DNA from: Treponema sp.
GTDB taxonomy: Bacteria > Spirochaetota > Spirochaetia > Treponematales > Treponemataceae
Reading direction: 5' to 3'
NCBI GenBank assembly: GCA_016286535.1
Contig: JAEESZ010000009.1
Location: 35,623 to 99,622 of the forward strand
Length of the DNA: 64,000 nucleotides
Shown here: positions 8,985 through 18,480 of the stretch, piece after piece
Position numbering within the stretch: position 1 is the stretch's first letter
Layout: each line of letters starts with the position of its first letter
The notes under the pieces: generated by a model
Told to the model about the DNA's origin: nothing
The model's input: only the letters and a program-made list of their open reading frames with translations
Databases searched by the model: none
Made by a program: the position numbers and the translations under genes

Positions 8985-10343
8985 ATGCAAAAAAAAGTTT
9001 TAAGTTTTATTTTTTCAGTTTTTCTTTTATCTCCTGTCTTTTCTGCCTATAACTCTCTTGGAGTACCTGATTCTTCCGAAATAAGGGAAGGGCTCTGCGA
9101 AAAATGGTTTGAAGCACCTCTTTCTGCAGTCCGCGAAAATCTTCCTGAAATTCACTATAACGAAGAAGGTCAGAAGTTTCAGGTTCGCCTTGAAGAAACA
9201 GAAGATACCTTTAATATTTTTGTTGCCCCTTCCAGCGAGGTAAATGTTACTGTTTATTCTAAAAAGGGAATTTCTTTAGAAAAACAGGAAATCTTCCTTG
9301 GCGACCAGATGGGCAGCTTTGTTCTGGTAAGAGATAAAAAGAGTGGAAAGCCTGTACGCCTCCGCTATTACTTTGTAAAAAACAGCGAAGTATTTATTCA
9401 GTTTACTCCAAATAATAAAACCGCTCTTGCAGATTTAATAATTTATGAAAATTATGCCGCAAGGGGAGTTCCAACCGGAGTTCCTTTTGAAAAATTTTAT
9501 ACCCTTTCTTTTGAAGATATTTACAATATCACAAAAAATAAACTTCCCTGGAAGTTTGTAATCTGCGATCCATCCCTTTATCATTCTGTTATGCAGATGA
9601 TTGCCGTTATAAAGGAAAAACTTCCCCTTATTCTGCCTGCCAGCGATGCCATGTACGACGAAAAGAATGAGCTGGTTAATATCCTTAACGGAGCAAAATT
9701 TGATACAGACAACCTGGACCCTGAAAGACGTTATCTTTCTTCGGCAGGTTTCTTAAAGTGGATTGCCGATGGTCTTGTAGAGCCGGTTGCCGGTGGAAGA
9801 CTTAAGAGGGAGCCCTTAATTAAAGAAACCGTTACTGTAAAAGATATTGGATACCAGGGCGTTTTATCTCAAAAATATAATTTATACTTTGCCCTGGACT
9901 GGGTAAGAAACCTTGCTTCGGCAGTGCTTTCTGTAAATACAGGCAAAACCTATCTTTTTAATCAGTCTGGCGTTGATGTAAAAATAAATCCTTTTGCTTC
10001 TGCAATAACTGATTATGGTGTTGCAAATACTGTAACTTTTATTGAAGACTCTGGTTATACAAGGGATGTGCTTAAGTCACTTTTGTATGTGCTTGCGAAT
10101 ACAGAACCTGGAACTTTCTATTTTGCTGCTATTCGTGCTACCGACAGAAGTGTAAGCCCGGAAATAAAACATTTCAGCGAATGCTGTGCAATCTTTCCTT
10201 ACTTTTTAGAGGATGGTTCTTTCCAGTGTACTGTCTTTATAAACGGCAGACAAATGCTCCTGGATGATTTTTTGCTTCAGCATCCTGATGATTTTGTTTA
10301 TCTTACCAGAGTGCGCTCTAATGAGGCTTTTTACCCTGATTAA
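8985..10343 (+). CDS. Conserved exported protein of unknown function, first gene of the TPR/TonB operon
   Basis: 452 residues with a type I signal peptide (MQKKVLSFIFSVFLLSPVFS, cleavage before AYN). The start is ATG 8985 because GGAGG at 8972-8976 is correctly spaced to it; an in-frame GTG at 8961 would add a polar stretch before the signal peptide. I recognise no named domain. The N-terminal third looks beta-rich (VNVTVYSKKGISLEKQEIF) and the C-terminal half includes a helical YNLYFALDWVRNLASAVLSV segment and a pair of adjacent cysteines (ECCAIF). It precedes the TPR gene by 9 bases and so is probably co-transcribed with the TPR, barrel and ExbB-ExbD-TonB genes, pointing to a periplasmic role in the same machine. 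Function not assigned. Confidence 0.75.
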   Translation: MQKKVLSFIFSVFLLSPVFSAYNSLGVPDSSEIREGLCEKWFEAPLSAVRENLPEIHYNEEGQKFQVRLEETEDTFNIFVAPSSEVNVTVYSKKGISLEKQEIFLGDQMGSFVLVRDKKSGKPVRLRYYFVKNSEVFIQFTPNNKTALADLIIYENYAARGVPTGVPFEKFYTLSFEDIYNITKNKLPWKFVICDPSLYHSVMQMIAVIKEKLPLILPASDAMYDEKNELVNILNGAKFDTDNLDPERRYLSSAGFLKWIADGLVEPVAGGRLKREPLIKETVTVKDIGYQGVLSQKYNLYFALDWVRNLASAVLSVNTGKTYLFNQSGVDVKINPFASAITDYGVANTVTFIEDSGYTRDVLKSLLYVLANTEPGTFYFAAIRATDRSVSPEIKHFSECCAIFPYFLEDGSFQCTVFINGRQMLLDDFLLQHPDDFVYLTRVRSNEAFYPD

Positions 10344-10352
10344 TTATTAATT

Positions 10353-13262
10353 ATGAAACGACTATCTTATTTTTGTATTGCTTTTGTTTTTTTTGCTGCA
10401 GCCTTGTTTTCAAAAGATTCATCTGTTTTGGAAACTTCAATTTATAATGATTTACAATCATATTATGCAAGCGGATTTTATCCCGGGGTTGTAGAAAAAG
10501 CCGATTTACTTAAAGAAAATTATCCCCAGTCATCTTTTTCTGTCAGAGCTGATTATTTAAAGGGAAAGGCCCTTATTTATCTGGAAGAGTATGAAAAGGC
10601 CTGTGATACTTTAAAAAATCTTTTACGTCACAGTAAAAATCCTTTTGAAATTCAGGTTAAGGCAAATTATGAACTTGGAATTGCAAGCCAGAAAATCGGA
10701 GATAATTACCAGGCTGTCACTTCCTTTGTTACCTGTGCAAATTTAAGCAGAAATTCTGAATATAAAGACTATTTTTATAAGTCGGTATTTCAGGCCGGTC
10801 AGCTTTATTTTATTGAAGAAGATTATAAAAATGCCCTTTTGAATTTTGACTATGTTGTAAAAAACGGGAAAAAATACAGCAGAAATGATTTTAATAATGC
10901 AATTCAAAAGCTCTTCCTTTCCTGCAATGCAGAAAAAGAATACAAAAAGACTATTTCTTATTACGAAGAACTTCAGGAAAGTACTTTTATAAAAAGTCAG
11001 GAAGAAAAGAGAGTTTATTATACCCTTACCATTTATGCCGCAGATGCCTGTAAAGAAATAAATCAGAATGATAAGGCTTACAGATATTATTGTAAGACTG
11101 TAGAATGCGGCATTACAGACCTGGCAGTTATTGCCCTTAAAAAAGCCTATGTTCTTGCCGGAGAAAAGCAGATTGGTGTAAATCCTTCTGAAGTTTTTTC
11201 AAAAACAGTAGAAACCTTCAGCGAAGAACCTGAGCTTGTAAGGGAATTCTGGATAAGACTTGGAATTGACGAATACAATAAAGCAAATTATAAAAAAGCC
11301 GCAGACTTTTTTGACAATGCCTTGCAGCAGGCTTCTTCTGACGGTAAAAATGAGCAGGCTATAATCACACTTTATAAGGCAAAAATTCTTATAGAGGAAG
11401 GTAAAGCTTATGCAAAGGCAGAAGAAGTTCTGGAAAAAAATATTGAGCTTTTAAAAGAAGACAGCTATAAAGTAAGCGATTCCTGGTATTCGAGTCTTTT
11501 AAGCTGTAAGGTAAACCTTAAAAAATGGGACCAGGTTGAAGGACTTTATAAAAAGATTTCCCTTCCAATGGAAATTGAAAAAACAAATTATGCGGCTTAT
11601 CTTTATCAGAATAAAAAATATGATGAGCTGGTCAGCCTTCTGGAAGGCCTGGTTCTTAAAGATAAAAAATCAAAATATCCTCATGCGCATAGTCTTTATG
11701 CTTCAGCCCTGCTGCATCTGGGCCAGGTTTCTAAGGCCGCTAAAACTTATGAGCTTTTGTATCAGAATGGAAAAATTAATGATGCCGATAAGGTGGAATA
11801 TTCAAAGGCTCTTTTTACCCTTAAAAATTATAACAAGGCAAAAACTCTGGCAGAAGAATCTAAGCTTCCTGAGGCTTATTATCTGGCAGCCCTGTCTTAC
11901 GTAAATCTTCAGCAGTGGGATAAGGCCTGCAACAATTTTATTTTATATATTAAAGAGCGCAATAAAATTGCTGATTTTAATCTGCTGGCCTATTTTTATA
12001 AAGGTTACTGTGAGTTTACCAGGGACGACTATAAAAATGCCTATGCTTCTTTTGTGCGATATACTTCGGAAGGAAGCGAAGAGCCATACAAATATAGAAA
12101 ACTCGCCTGGGACCTTGCCGCAAAGGCAAGCCTTCAAAGTGGAAATTATGAACAGGCTGCCTTACAGGCGCAGAATCTTATTAAAAACTCTATGAGTGAG
12201 GAAGAAAAAAGGGAAGCCATCCTCTTCCTTTCTGACATTTACACCGATTCAAAAGCCTACGATAAGGCTGTAAAGCTCATGCTTCCATATACTCAGGTTA
12301 AAAATGATTTTACCCTTGCGGCTATGTTTAAACTTGCCGGCATTTATGAAAAACAGAAGGACTTAAAGAGTGCCGATTCTGTTTACAAAAATATTTATAC
12401 AAATTATCCAAAGGAAGATTATGCCCAGCAGGCTATGTACCGCAGCGGAGAAATGTATTATGCAGAACTTGATTATGCTTCAAGTCAGAAGGCTTTTAAC
12501 AATTACATTTATACTTACCCTGACGGTCTTTACACAGATGCGGCTCTCTTTTTCTGCGGAGACTGCGATCTTAATTTGAAGAGGTTTGATGAATGTGTAA
12601 TGCTGAATCTTACCTTAATTCAAAAGTATCCTGACTGTTCTTATGTTTATGCTGCCGGTAAAAACTTAATGGAAGCCTATTATAATCAGGAATATTTTTC
12701 TAAGGCCCTGGATACTGCAAGAAATCTTGTAGATAAATATCCCCAGCAGGCAAGTCTGGATGGAATTGGAAAAAAACTTATTCAGCTGGAAAAAATAGTT
12801 TCCGGAACCGATAAGTCTGTTGCGGAAAAATATAACGAGTTTGAAAAACTTGGTAAAACAGAAACTTTTGAGGGCAGAAAAGCAGCAAGTCAGCTTGTTC
12901 AGCTTTATGCAAAAAATGATTCTACATTAAAAGAGGCGGTTTCTCTTGCTGAAGAAATTCTAAAGAATCACAAGGAAGATTCCATTGAAGAATTTGAAAT
13001 TGCGGCAGACAATGCTTATTTTCTTGCAGAATATAACGAAAAGATTATGAAGGAGCAGAAGTCTGCCGAATTGTATCTGGAGGCGGCCCGTTATTACAGA
13101 GCCTGCGATAATGCAGACAAGGCGGCAATTTCTTTGTATAGTGCTGCTTCTTCTTTTAAGAATATTGGAATGACAGGTGATGTAAAAGAAGTTGTGGATC
13201 TTTTGCAAAAACTGTATCCGGAATCAAGGCAGGCAAAAGCTGCTGTAAGATTGTTAAAGTAA
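10353..13262 (+). CDS. Large periplasmic tetratricopeptide-repeat protein
   Basis: 969 residues with a signal peptide (MKRLSYFCIAFVFFAAALFS then KDSS). Almost all of the mature protein is made of TPR-type helix pairs, recognisable by recurring patterns such as ALIYLEEYEKACDTLKNLL, AQQAMYRSGEMYYAELDYAS and AALFFCGDCDLNLKRFDECV, with the proline-tyrosine turns (YPKED, YPDGL, YPDCS) typical of the Tol-Pal/YbgF type of TPR. The last 40 residues carry further helical pairs. Such proteins act as scaffolds. It lies between an exported protein and an outer-membrane barrel and upstream of exbB-exbD-tonB, so I infer a periplasmic scaffold of that TonB system. No frameshift is seen. Confidence 0.85.
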   Translation: MKRLSYFCIAFVFFAAALFSKDSSVLETSIYNDLQSYYASGFYPGVVEKADLLKENYPQSSFSVRADYLKGKALIYLEEYEKACDTLKNLLRHSKNPFEIQVKANYELGIASQKIGDNYQAVTSFVTCANLSRNSEYKDYFYKSVFQAGQLYFIEEDYKNALLNFDYVVKNGKKYSRNDFNNAIQKLFLSCNAEKEYKKTISYYEELQESTFIKSQEEKRVYYTLTIYAADACKEINQNDKAYRYYCKTVECGITDLAVIALKKAYVLAGEKQIGVNPSEVFSKTVETFSEEPELVREFWIRLGIDEYNKANYKKAADFFDNALQQASSDGKNEQAIITLYKAKILIEEGKAYAKAEEVLEKNIELLKEDSYKVSDSWYSSLLSCKVNLKKWDQVEGLYKKISLPMEIEKTNYAAYLYQNKKYDELVSLLEGLVLKDKKSKYPHAHSLYASALLHLGQVSKAAKTYELLYQNGKINDADKVEYSKALFTLKNYNKAKTLAEESKLPEAYYLAALSYVNLQQWDKACNNFILYIKERNKIADFNLLAYFYKGYCEFTRDDYKNAYASFVRYTSEGSEEPYKYRKLAWDLAAKASLQSGNYEQAALQAQNLIKNSMSEEEKREAILFLSDIYTDSKAYDKAVKLMLPYTQVKNDFTLAAMFKLAGIYEKQKDLKSADSVYKNIYTNYPKEDYAQQAMYRSGEMYYAELDYASSQKAFNNYIYTYPDGLYTDAALFFCGDCDLNLKRFDECVMLNLTLIQKYPDCSYVYAAGKNLMEAYYNQEYFSKALDTARNLVDKYPQQASLDGIGKKLIQLEKIVSGTDKSVAEKYNEFEKLGKTETFEGRKAASQLVQLYAKNDSTLKEAVSLAEEILKNHKEDSIEEFEIAADNAYFLAEYNEKIMKEQKSAELYLEAARYYRACDNADKAAISLYSAASSFKNIGMTGDVKEVVDLLQKLYPESRQAKAAVRLLK

Positions 13263-13285
13263 TTACTGTTTAGATGAGGAAAATT

Positions 13286-14884
13286 ATGAGGAATAGAAAA
13301 TTTTTACTTTTAAGTATTTCACTTTTGTCATCCCTTAGCCTTTATGCTCAGGCTGCCGATGATATTGTTCTTCCCGAAGTAACAACTGTAATAGATTCTC
13401 AAAAACTGCAGGCCCAGGCCGAAGATTTACCTTCTTTCAGCCAGCTTTTTGAAAGCGATGAAAGTTCCGGAAGTGTAAGCATTGAACTTCCTGATGTAGA
13501 AAACCAGCCTTCCGCAACAGAAGCCCAGTCTGAAGAAAAAAAAGCCGTAAAGACTCTTTTTGCCCAGGGCCAGCTGGGACTTGGTTATCCTTATCTTTTT
13601 AATGGAGATTTCAGTGTTTTTAGTCAGAGCGAAGCTGCCCCATTTAAAATCCATTTTAATCACGATTCCGCAGCTGCCTATGCTTCTAATTCCCTGAATT
13701 CCCAGTATTTTGATTCAAATACTTCCATGGAACTGGAAACAAAAATCCATAAAGATAATTTTGAATGGGATATTTCCGGCTCTTATGCTTCTATAGAAAA
13801 CGGACTTCAGAATAAAGTAAGCGATTTAACCTCCATCAGTCAGAAAAATATTCAGGCAGAAAGCGATTTTATATGGACATTCCCTAAAGGTCACTGTCTT
13901 GGGCTTAATACAGAGGGCCTTAATTACGTTCGCTATGCAAATATAAGTAACAATGCTTCTATTGAAGACTGGGTAAAAAAATCACATTACTTTGCTATTA
14001 ATCCTGAATTCTATTATTACTGGACTGGTTATGGAATAAAAACAGGAATCACTGCAGATTACGATTTTGAATACCTTAAGGGAGTGGCAAACAGGGGAGA
14101 ATTCAAGGCTGATTTTAGCTGGGGAAATGAATTTGTTAATCTTTTTACAGATCTTTCCTGGGTTCTGTCTGACCGAAACAATTCAAAAATCACAATTCCT
14201 TTTACACTGGGCTTAAAGGCAAATGCTCCGTTAAAGTTTTCAAACAGAAATTTCTCTATTGATGTAAGGGGCGGAATGGAATCTTTCCTTCCTCAGGTTT
14301 CTGAACTTGAAGAGCTTTATAAGTTTACCGGCTTTAGCACTCTTCCTTACGAAACTTCTTACTGGTTTGCTTCAATGGATTTAATCCTTCCTGTAAAGAA
14401 CTCTTTTACTTCTTCTGCAAACCTTGTTTACAAAAAAACTTACGAAAACAACGGTACTTACCGCCCTCTGCTTGATTCTTCAAATTATGTAAGCGGATTA
14501 TACACTTATGGTCAGTGCAATGAAGATATTTTAGAAAGTAAACTGGCCTTTAATTATTTTTACAAGATTTTTTCAGCTTCTATCAGCTGGACTCAAAACT
14601 GGCTGGACATCCCCGCCTTTGAAAATCAGATGCTCGTAAGCATAAATCTTTCGCTTGCAAGTCCGGATTCTTTCTGGGGAGTGGAAGGAAAACTTGACTT
14701 ACTGCTTAAGGAATTACCTCTTCTTTCTTTAAGCGGCTATAGCAGAGTCTCAAATACTGCTACACTTGTAGTAGAGATGAATGATATTTTGAATCTGGTC
14801 AGTCCATATGATTCAAGACTTTATGCCGGAACATACATAGAACGAAGCGGTTCTCTTGCTCTTGCTGTAAAATTTAACTTTTAA
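13286..14884 (+). CDS. Outer-membrane beta-barrel protein with TonB-box-like N-terminus and no plug
   Basis: 532 residues with signal peptide (to LYAQA). The start is ATG 13286, preceded by GAGGA at 13275-13279; the in-frame ATG at 13274 has no ribosome-binding site. After the signal comes DDIVLPEVTTVID (residues 25-37), resembling a TonB box, and a related IELPDV at 66-71 in an acidic, low-complexity linker. From about residue 90 onward the sequence is amphipathic beta-strand (FEWDISGSYASIENGL, YAINPEFYYYWTGYG type) and it ends in aromatic FNF, the usual terminal signature of barrel proteins inserted by BamA. No recognisable TonB-receptor plug domain fits between the boxes and the barrel. 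Directly followed by exbB-exbD-tonB. I infer an outer-membrane client of that TonB complex; the substrate is unknown. Confidence 0.7.
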   Translation: MRNRKFLLLSISLLSSLSLYAQAADDIVLPEVTTVIDSQKLQAQAEDLPSFSQLFESDESSGSVSIELPDVENQPSATEAQSEEKKAVKTLFAQGQLGLGYPYLFNGDFSVFSQSEAAPFKIHFNHDSAAAYASNSLNSQYFDSNTSMELETKIHKDNFEWDISGSYASIENGLQNKVSDLTSISQKNIQAESDFIWTFPKGHCLGLNTEGLNYVRYANISNNASIEDWVKKSHYFAINPEFYYYWTGYGIKTGITADYDFEYLKGVANRGEFKADFSWGNEFVNLFTDLSWVLSDRNNSKITIPFTLGLKANAPLKFSNRNFSIDVRGGMESFLPQVSELEELYKFTGFSTLPYETSYWFASMDLILPVKNSFTSSANLVYKKTYENNGTYRPLLDSSNYVSGLYTYGQCNEDILESKLAFNYFYKIFSASISWTQNWLDIPAFENQMLVSINLSLASPDSFWGVEGKLDLLLKELPLLSLSGYSRVSNTATLVVEMNDILNLVSPYDSRLYAGTYIERSGSLALAVKFNF

Positions 14885-14902
14885 TATAAAATGAGGTGAA
14901 GT

Positions 14903-15514
14903 ATGTTACAAACATTAAAAGCTGGCGGATTGTTAATAATTCCAATTTTGATTTGTGGAGTTTTTGCAACCTATATAATTATTGAAAGATTTATTTATTT
15001 TAAGAATTTAAAAGCCCGTGACAGTCAGTTAAAAAAAGATCTGGATAAGGCCCTTGCCGCAGCAGATCTTAGTGCCTGTGAAGCTGCCTGCAGTCAGGCC
15101 GGAACTCCAGCAGCCACTGTTGTAAAAAAGGCTCTGGACTGCCGCCGTTATGACGAAGAAGCTTTGCGCGAAGTTGTTGAAGTAGAAATGGAATGTGTAA
15201 TTCCTTCTATGGAACACTGGCTTACTCCTCTTGGAACAATTGCAAACATTGCAACCCTGCTTGGACTTTTGGGAACCGTAACCGGAAATATGAAGGCCTT
15301 TGGTGTTTTGGGGGCCGGTGGTACAATGGGAGATCCTGCTCTGCTTGCAGGCGCAATTTCTGAAGCCCTGGTTACTACCGTTGCCGGACTCTTTGTTTCC
15401 ATTCCATCTTTGATTTTTCATAATTATTTTGTAAGCCGCGTTAACCGCAGAATTGCACAGATGCAGGCTATTGTTACAGAAACACTTCTAAAAATAAAAG
15501 GAAGGATTAAATAA
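14903..15514 (+). CDS. exbB: ExbB / MotA-TolQ-ExbB proton channel family protein
   Basis: 203 residues. Three membrane segments (about residues 7-27, 108-130, 150-175) in the family layout, with the signature region LTPLGTIANIATLLGLLGTVTG and the conserved helix ISEALVTTVAGLFVSIPSLI. Together with ExbD it forms the inner-membrane proton channel that energises TonB or TolA. The start at 14903 is supported by GAGG at 14892-14895. It is followed by exbD with a one-base stop/start overlap (TAATG), showing translational coupling. TolQ is the main alternative name, but the adjacent TonB-like gene favours ExbB. Confidence 0.9.
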   Translation: MLQTLKAGGLLIIPILICGVFATYIIIERFIYFKNLKARDSQLKKDLDKALAAADLSACEAACSQAGTPAATVVKKALDCRRYDEEALREVVEVEMECVIPSMEHWLTPLGTIANIATLLGLLGTVTGNMKAFGVLGAGGTMGDPALLAGAISEALVTTVAGLFVSIPSLIFHNYFVSRVNRRIAQMQAIVTETLLKIKGRIK

Positions 15515-15927
15515 TGAAATTAAAATCAAGAAGAGGTCTTTTACATTCCAATGTAGATATGACCCCAATGATAGATATAGTCTTTCAGCTGATTTTATTC
15601 TTCCTGGTTTCTACAACTTTTGCCATGCTGCCTGGAATAAAATTAAAACTGCCACAGAGCCATACAGCAGAAGCTTCTGCCCTGCAGGGAATAACAATTA
15701 CTGCCCAGAAGGATGGAGTAATCTTCTTTAACGATAAAGAAGTTTCCATGAAGACTCTTGGCTCAGAACTGATTGCCTACGATACCGGTGATACAAAAAA
15801 GGATGAGTTTCCAATCAGTCTTGAAGCCGACAGTGAAGTTACCAACGGTACAATTGTAAAGATTTTTGATGTAATTCGCGAAAGCGGTTACTGCGTAATA
15901 AATTTAAGGACTACAGTAGAAAAATGA
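15514..15927 (+). CDS. exbD: ExbD / TolR family protein
   Basis: 137 residues with a single N-terminal membrane helix and the ExbD/TolR signature DMTPMIDIVFQLILFFLVST, including the proton-pathway aspartate in MTPMIDIVF. The remaining 100 residues form the periplasmic domain (ITITAQKDGVIFFNDKEVS). It forms the proton channel with the preceding ExbB. The gene overlaps exbB by one base and overlaps the tonB start by four bases (ATGA), so the three are translationally coupled. Confidence 0.92.
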   Translation: MKLKSRRGLLHSNVDMTPMIDIVFQLILFFLVSTTFAMLPGIKLKLPQSHTAEASALQGITITAQKDGVIFFNDKEVSMKTLGSELIAYDTGDTKKDEFPISLEADSEVTNGTIVKIFDVIRESGYCVINLRTTVEK

Positions 15928-17024
15928 CATTTAAGCAGCAGCTGGACTATATAAGATCTAAAGATTATCCTCTTAATAAATTTACCCGTCTTGCAGGTCT
16001 TTGTGGAACCGGTATTTTCTGGCTGATTCTTCTGATTCTTCTTGCGGTCCTTCCGGCCGCTTCGAATAAGCCAAAGTATAAGGTTGTGCAGATTATGCTT
16101 TCTGCTCCGGCACCGGAAAAACAGAGTCAGCCTGCCCAGGCAAAAGCTGAACCTGCCCAGGCAAAAGCTGAACCTGCTCAGGAAAAAACTCAGGCTGCCC
16201 CGGATCCGGCACAAGCCCCGGCAGAGACCCAGGCTAAGCAGGCACCTGAGGCAGAAAAGTCCGCCGCAAAAAAAACACCGGCAAAAACTCAGCCCGCACC
16301 AGCCCCGGCCAAAACTAAGCCTGCTCCATCAAAGTCAGCCCCCGCTCCCGCAAAGCCTAAAAGTCAGCCTGTAAAAGAAGCTGCACCTGTCGAATACGCA
16401 AGAGATATGTCCGATGGAGTTGATTTTAATAAGCCTGTAGAAAAGAAAAGGACAAATGTTGATGATGTTTGGGCTATGTTTGAAGCAGAAGCTTCTTCTT
16501 CAGAAGACAATCAGACTGTAAATAAGGTATTGTCAGAAAATACTTTTTCTGGAAGCGCCGGTCAGGTTGATAATACTTCTGGTGGAGCAAAAAGTACAGA
16601 AAGCAGGTCCGGAAAGACTTCTGCAGCAAGTTCTTCAGCAACAAATAAAACTTTACAGAGTATAGAAGGAACTCACGGTTCAGAAATTTCTAAAGTTGGA
16701 AAACAGGGGGCTTCGGTAAGTCATGCACAGGTTAATAGCGGCGACTTTACCTGGGCAGAAGGAAAAGTCAGAAATCTCTGGTATCCGGCTTCTCCAGAAA
16801 TAAAATTTGCAGAAGGTAATGAACCTTCCATGAATATGGAAGTAAAAATCCACTTTACAGTTACACCAAAAGGAAATGTAGTTTCAATTGATTTTCCGGG
16901 AAAAGTTTCTTTTTTGACCGCCAGCCAGCAGGAAGAAGTTAAGAGACAGATTTCTAAATGGCAGTTTGATTCTGCAGATTATCAGTCCGAGGCAGATTTT
17001 ATCTTAAAGATTGTAATCAAATAG
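15924..17024 (+). CDS. tonB: TonB family protein with long Ala-Pro-Lys spacer
   Basis: 366 residues. One membrane helix (about residues 26-46, FWLILLILLAVLPAA), then an Ala/Pro/Lys/Gln-rich periplasm-spanning segment (about residues 60-155), a Ser/Gly-rich linker, and a C-terminal TonB-like domain from about 270 (VRNLWYPASPEIKFAEG ... MNMEVKIHFTVTPKGNVVSID). In known systems TonB carries ExbB-ExbD energy to an outer-membrane receptor by pairing with its TonB box. The spacer contains a short tandem repeat at DNA level. The gene overlaps exbD by four bases and closes the operon. No canonical TonB-dependent receptor lies in the window; the barrel at 13286 is the only candidate. Confidence 0.85.
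   Translation: MTFKQQLDYIRSKDYPLNKFTRLAGLCGTGIFWLILLILLAVLPAASNKPKYKVVQIMLSAPAPEKQSQPAQAKAEPAQAKAEPAQEKTQAAPDPAQAPAETQAKQAPEAEKSAAKKTPAKTQPAPAPAKTKPAPSKSAPAPAKPKSQPVKEAAPVEYARDMSDGVDFNKPVEKKRTNVDDVWAMFEAEASSSEDNQTVNKVLSENTFSGSAGQVDNTSGGAKSTESRSGKTSAASSSATNKTLQSIEGTHGSEISKVGKQGASVSHAQVNSGDFTWAEGKVRNLWYPASPEIKFAEGNEPSMNMEVKIHFTVTPKGNVVSIDFPGKVSFLTASQQEEVKRQISKWQFDSADYQSEADFILKIVIK
16131..16193 (+). repeat. 21-bp tandem repeat in the TonB spacer
   Basis: Two perfect 21-bp units (16131-16151, 16152-16172) coding PAQAKAE, plus a third degenerate unit (16173-16193). In-frame repeat, so copy number changes would alter spacer length without breaking the gene. Confidence 0.8.
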
Positions 17025-17084
17025 AGAGTGATTTTTTTACATTAATTTTAGATATTTGTACACTTAATTTTATTTTAAAATCAA

Positions 17085-17090
17085 TATATT
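17085..17090 (+). promoter_or_regulatory. -10 box of the MATE gene, predicted leaderless
   Basis: TATATT ends 7 bases before ATG 17098 and no Shine-Dalgarno is visible. A TTGTAC at 17056-17061 is too far (23 bases) for a standard -35. Confidence 0.4.
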
Positions 17091-17097
17091 ACTTGAT

Positions 17098-18480
17098 ATG
17101 TCTTCAAACCTTATAGATATGAGCACAGGCTCACCTACAAAACATCTTTTAAAATTTGCACTTCCACTTTTAATTGGAAATGTATTTCAGCAGTTTTATA
17201 ACATGGTTGATTCCATTGTTGTTGGAAACTTTGTAGGTCCGGACGCAATTGCGGCAGTTGGAACCTGCGGCTCAATGAATTTTTTCTGTTTTTCTTTAAG
17301 TGCAGGTCTTGCAATTGGAATTGGAATTATTGTTGCCCAGTTTTTTGGTGCTAAGGATTTTGCAAGGCTTCGTTCTACAATTGCAAATTCAATTTATGTT
17401 TTAGGTCTTGCAGCACTTATAGTTTCTCTTCTTGGCTTCTTTCTTTCTCCTTATGTTCTGAGGCTTTTGCGCTGTCCTGAAGCAATTCTTGGCGATGCAG
17501 TAATTTATATGAAAACTACCTGCGTCGGCATAGTCTTTATAGTTTTGTACAACGGCGTTGCATCAATTCTGCGGGCCCTGGGCGATTCAAAATCTCCTTT
17601 GTATTTTTTAATCATTGCAAGTATTATAAATCTCATTCTGGATTTACTTTTTGTACTGGTTTTTAAGCTTGCTGTTTTTGGAGTAGCCCTTGCCACAATC
17701 ATTTCTCAGGCAATAAGCGGAATCACAAGCCTTATTTATGCCCATAAAAAAATTGAATATTTCAGATTATCAAAAAAAGATTTAAGGCCGGACCTTGCAA
17801 TCATAAAAAGCTCTTTTAAACTGAGCATTCCTATTGCCCTGCAGAACTGCCTTATTTCTATCTCCATGATGGTTTTGCAGCAGGTTGTAAATACTTTTGG
17901 TGCAAGTGTTATGGCTTCCTATACAATCATCATGAGAATTGAGCAGCTTATTCAGCAGCCCTTCAGTTCTCTTGGAGCCGCAATTACAACTTTTAGCGGA
18001 CAGAATATCGGTGCAAATAAAATTGACAGGGTTAGAAAAGGCTTTAACAGGGGAACCGTTATTGCCCTTCTTTTCTCTCTTTTTGTACTTGTTATTTTCC
18101 AGATTTTTGCAAATCAGATTGTATATCTTTTTGTAAAGGAAAGCGAAGTTATCAGGATTGGTGCTATAGGTTTAAGAATTACTTCTTTCTTCTATTTTGC
18201 CCTGGGCATGATTTATGTACCACGTGCAGTTTTAAACGGAAGCGGTGATACCGGCTTTGCCATGATTAACGGAATGACTGAAGTATTTGGCCGAATTGTT
18301 TTTTCTCATCTTCTGGTAAGAATACCTGCCATTGTGCTTTTTGGAAGAAGTATTCCTGTCGGCTTCTGGGGAATATGGCTTACAACCTGTTTTACCTGGA
18401 CAATCACAGCAATAGTCTGCGTAATCAGATACAAGAGCGGAATCTGGTATAAAAAAAGCGTAAAGGCTAATCTTCAGTAA
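17098..18480 (+). CDS. MATE family multidrug/metabolite efflux transporter
   Basis: 460 residues with about twelve hydrophobic helices in two MatE repeats (about 18-180 and 235-400). Family hallmarks include MSTGSPTKHLLKFALPLLIGNVFQQFYNMVDSIVVG near the N-terminus and the repeat-two equivalent SFKLSIPIALQNCLISISMM. These are inner-membrane antiporters that export drugs or metabolites using H+ or Na+ gradients; it is closest in style to the MepA/DinF-like bacterial branch. Substrate cannot be told from sequence. The 3' end overlaps the convergent metA gene by 14 bases. Monocistronic, with a TATATT box 7 bases before the start. Confidence 0.9.
   Translation: MSSNLIDMSTGSPTKHLLKFALPLLIGNVFQQFYNMVDSIVVGNFVGPDAIAAVGTCGSMNFFCFSLSAGLAIGIGIIVAQFFGAKDFARLRSTIANSIYVLGLAALIVSLLGFFLSPYVLRLLRCPEAILGDAVIYMKTTCVGIVFIVLYNGVASILRALGDSKSPLYFLIIASIINLILDLLFVLVFKLAVFGVALATIISQAISGITSLIYAHKKIEYFRLSKKDLRPDLAIIKSSFKLSIPIALQNCLISISMMVLQQVVNTFGASVMASYTIIMRIEQLIQQPFSSLGAAITTFSGQNIGANKIDRVRKGFNRGTVIALLFSLFVLVIFQIFANQIVYLFVKESEVIRIGAIGLRITSFFYFALGMIYVPRAVLNGSGDTGFAMINGMTEVFGRIVFSHLLVRIPAIVLFGRSIPVGFWGIWLTTCFTWTITAIVCVIRYKSGIWYKKSVKANLQ

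Noticed and set aside
15029..15421. 130-codon frame opposite exbB
   Set aside because: Cys/Ser/Asn-rich shadow of exbB, no start signal.
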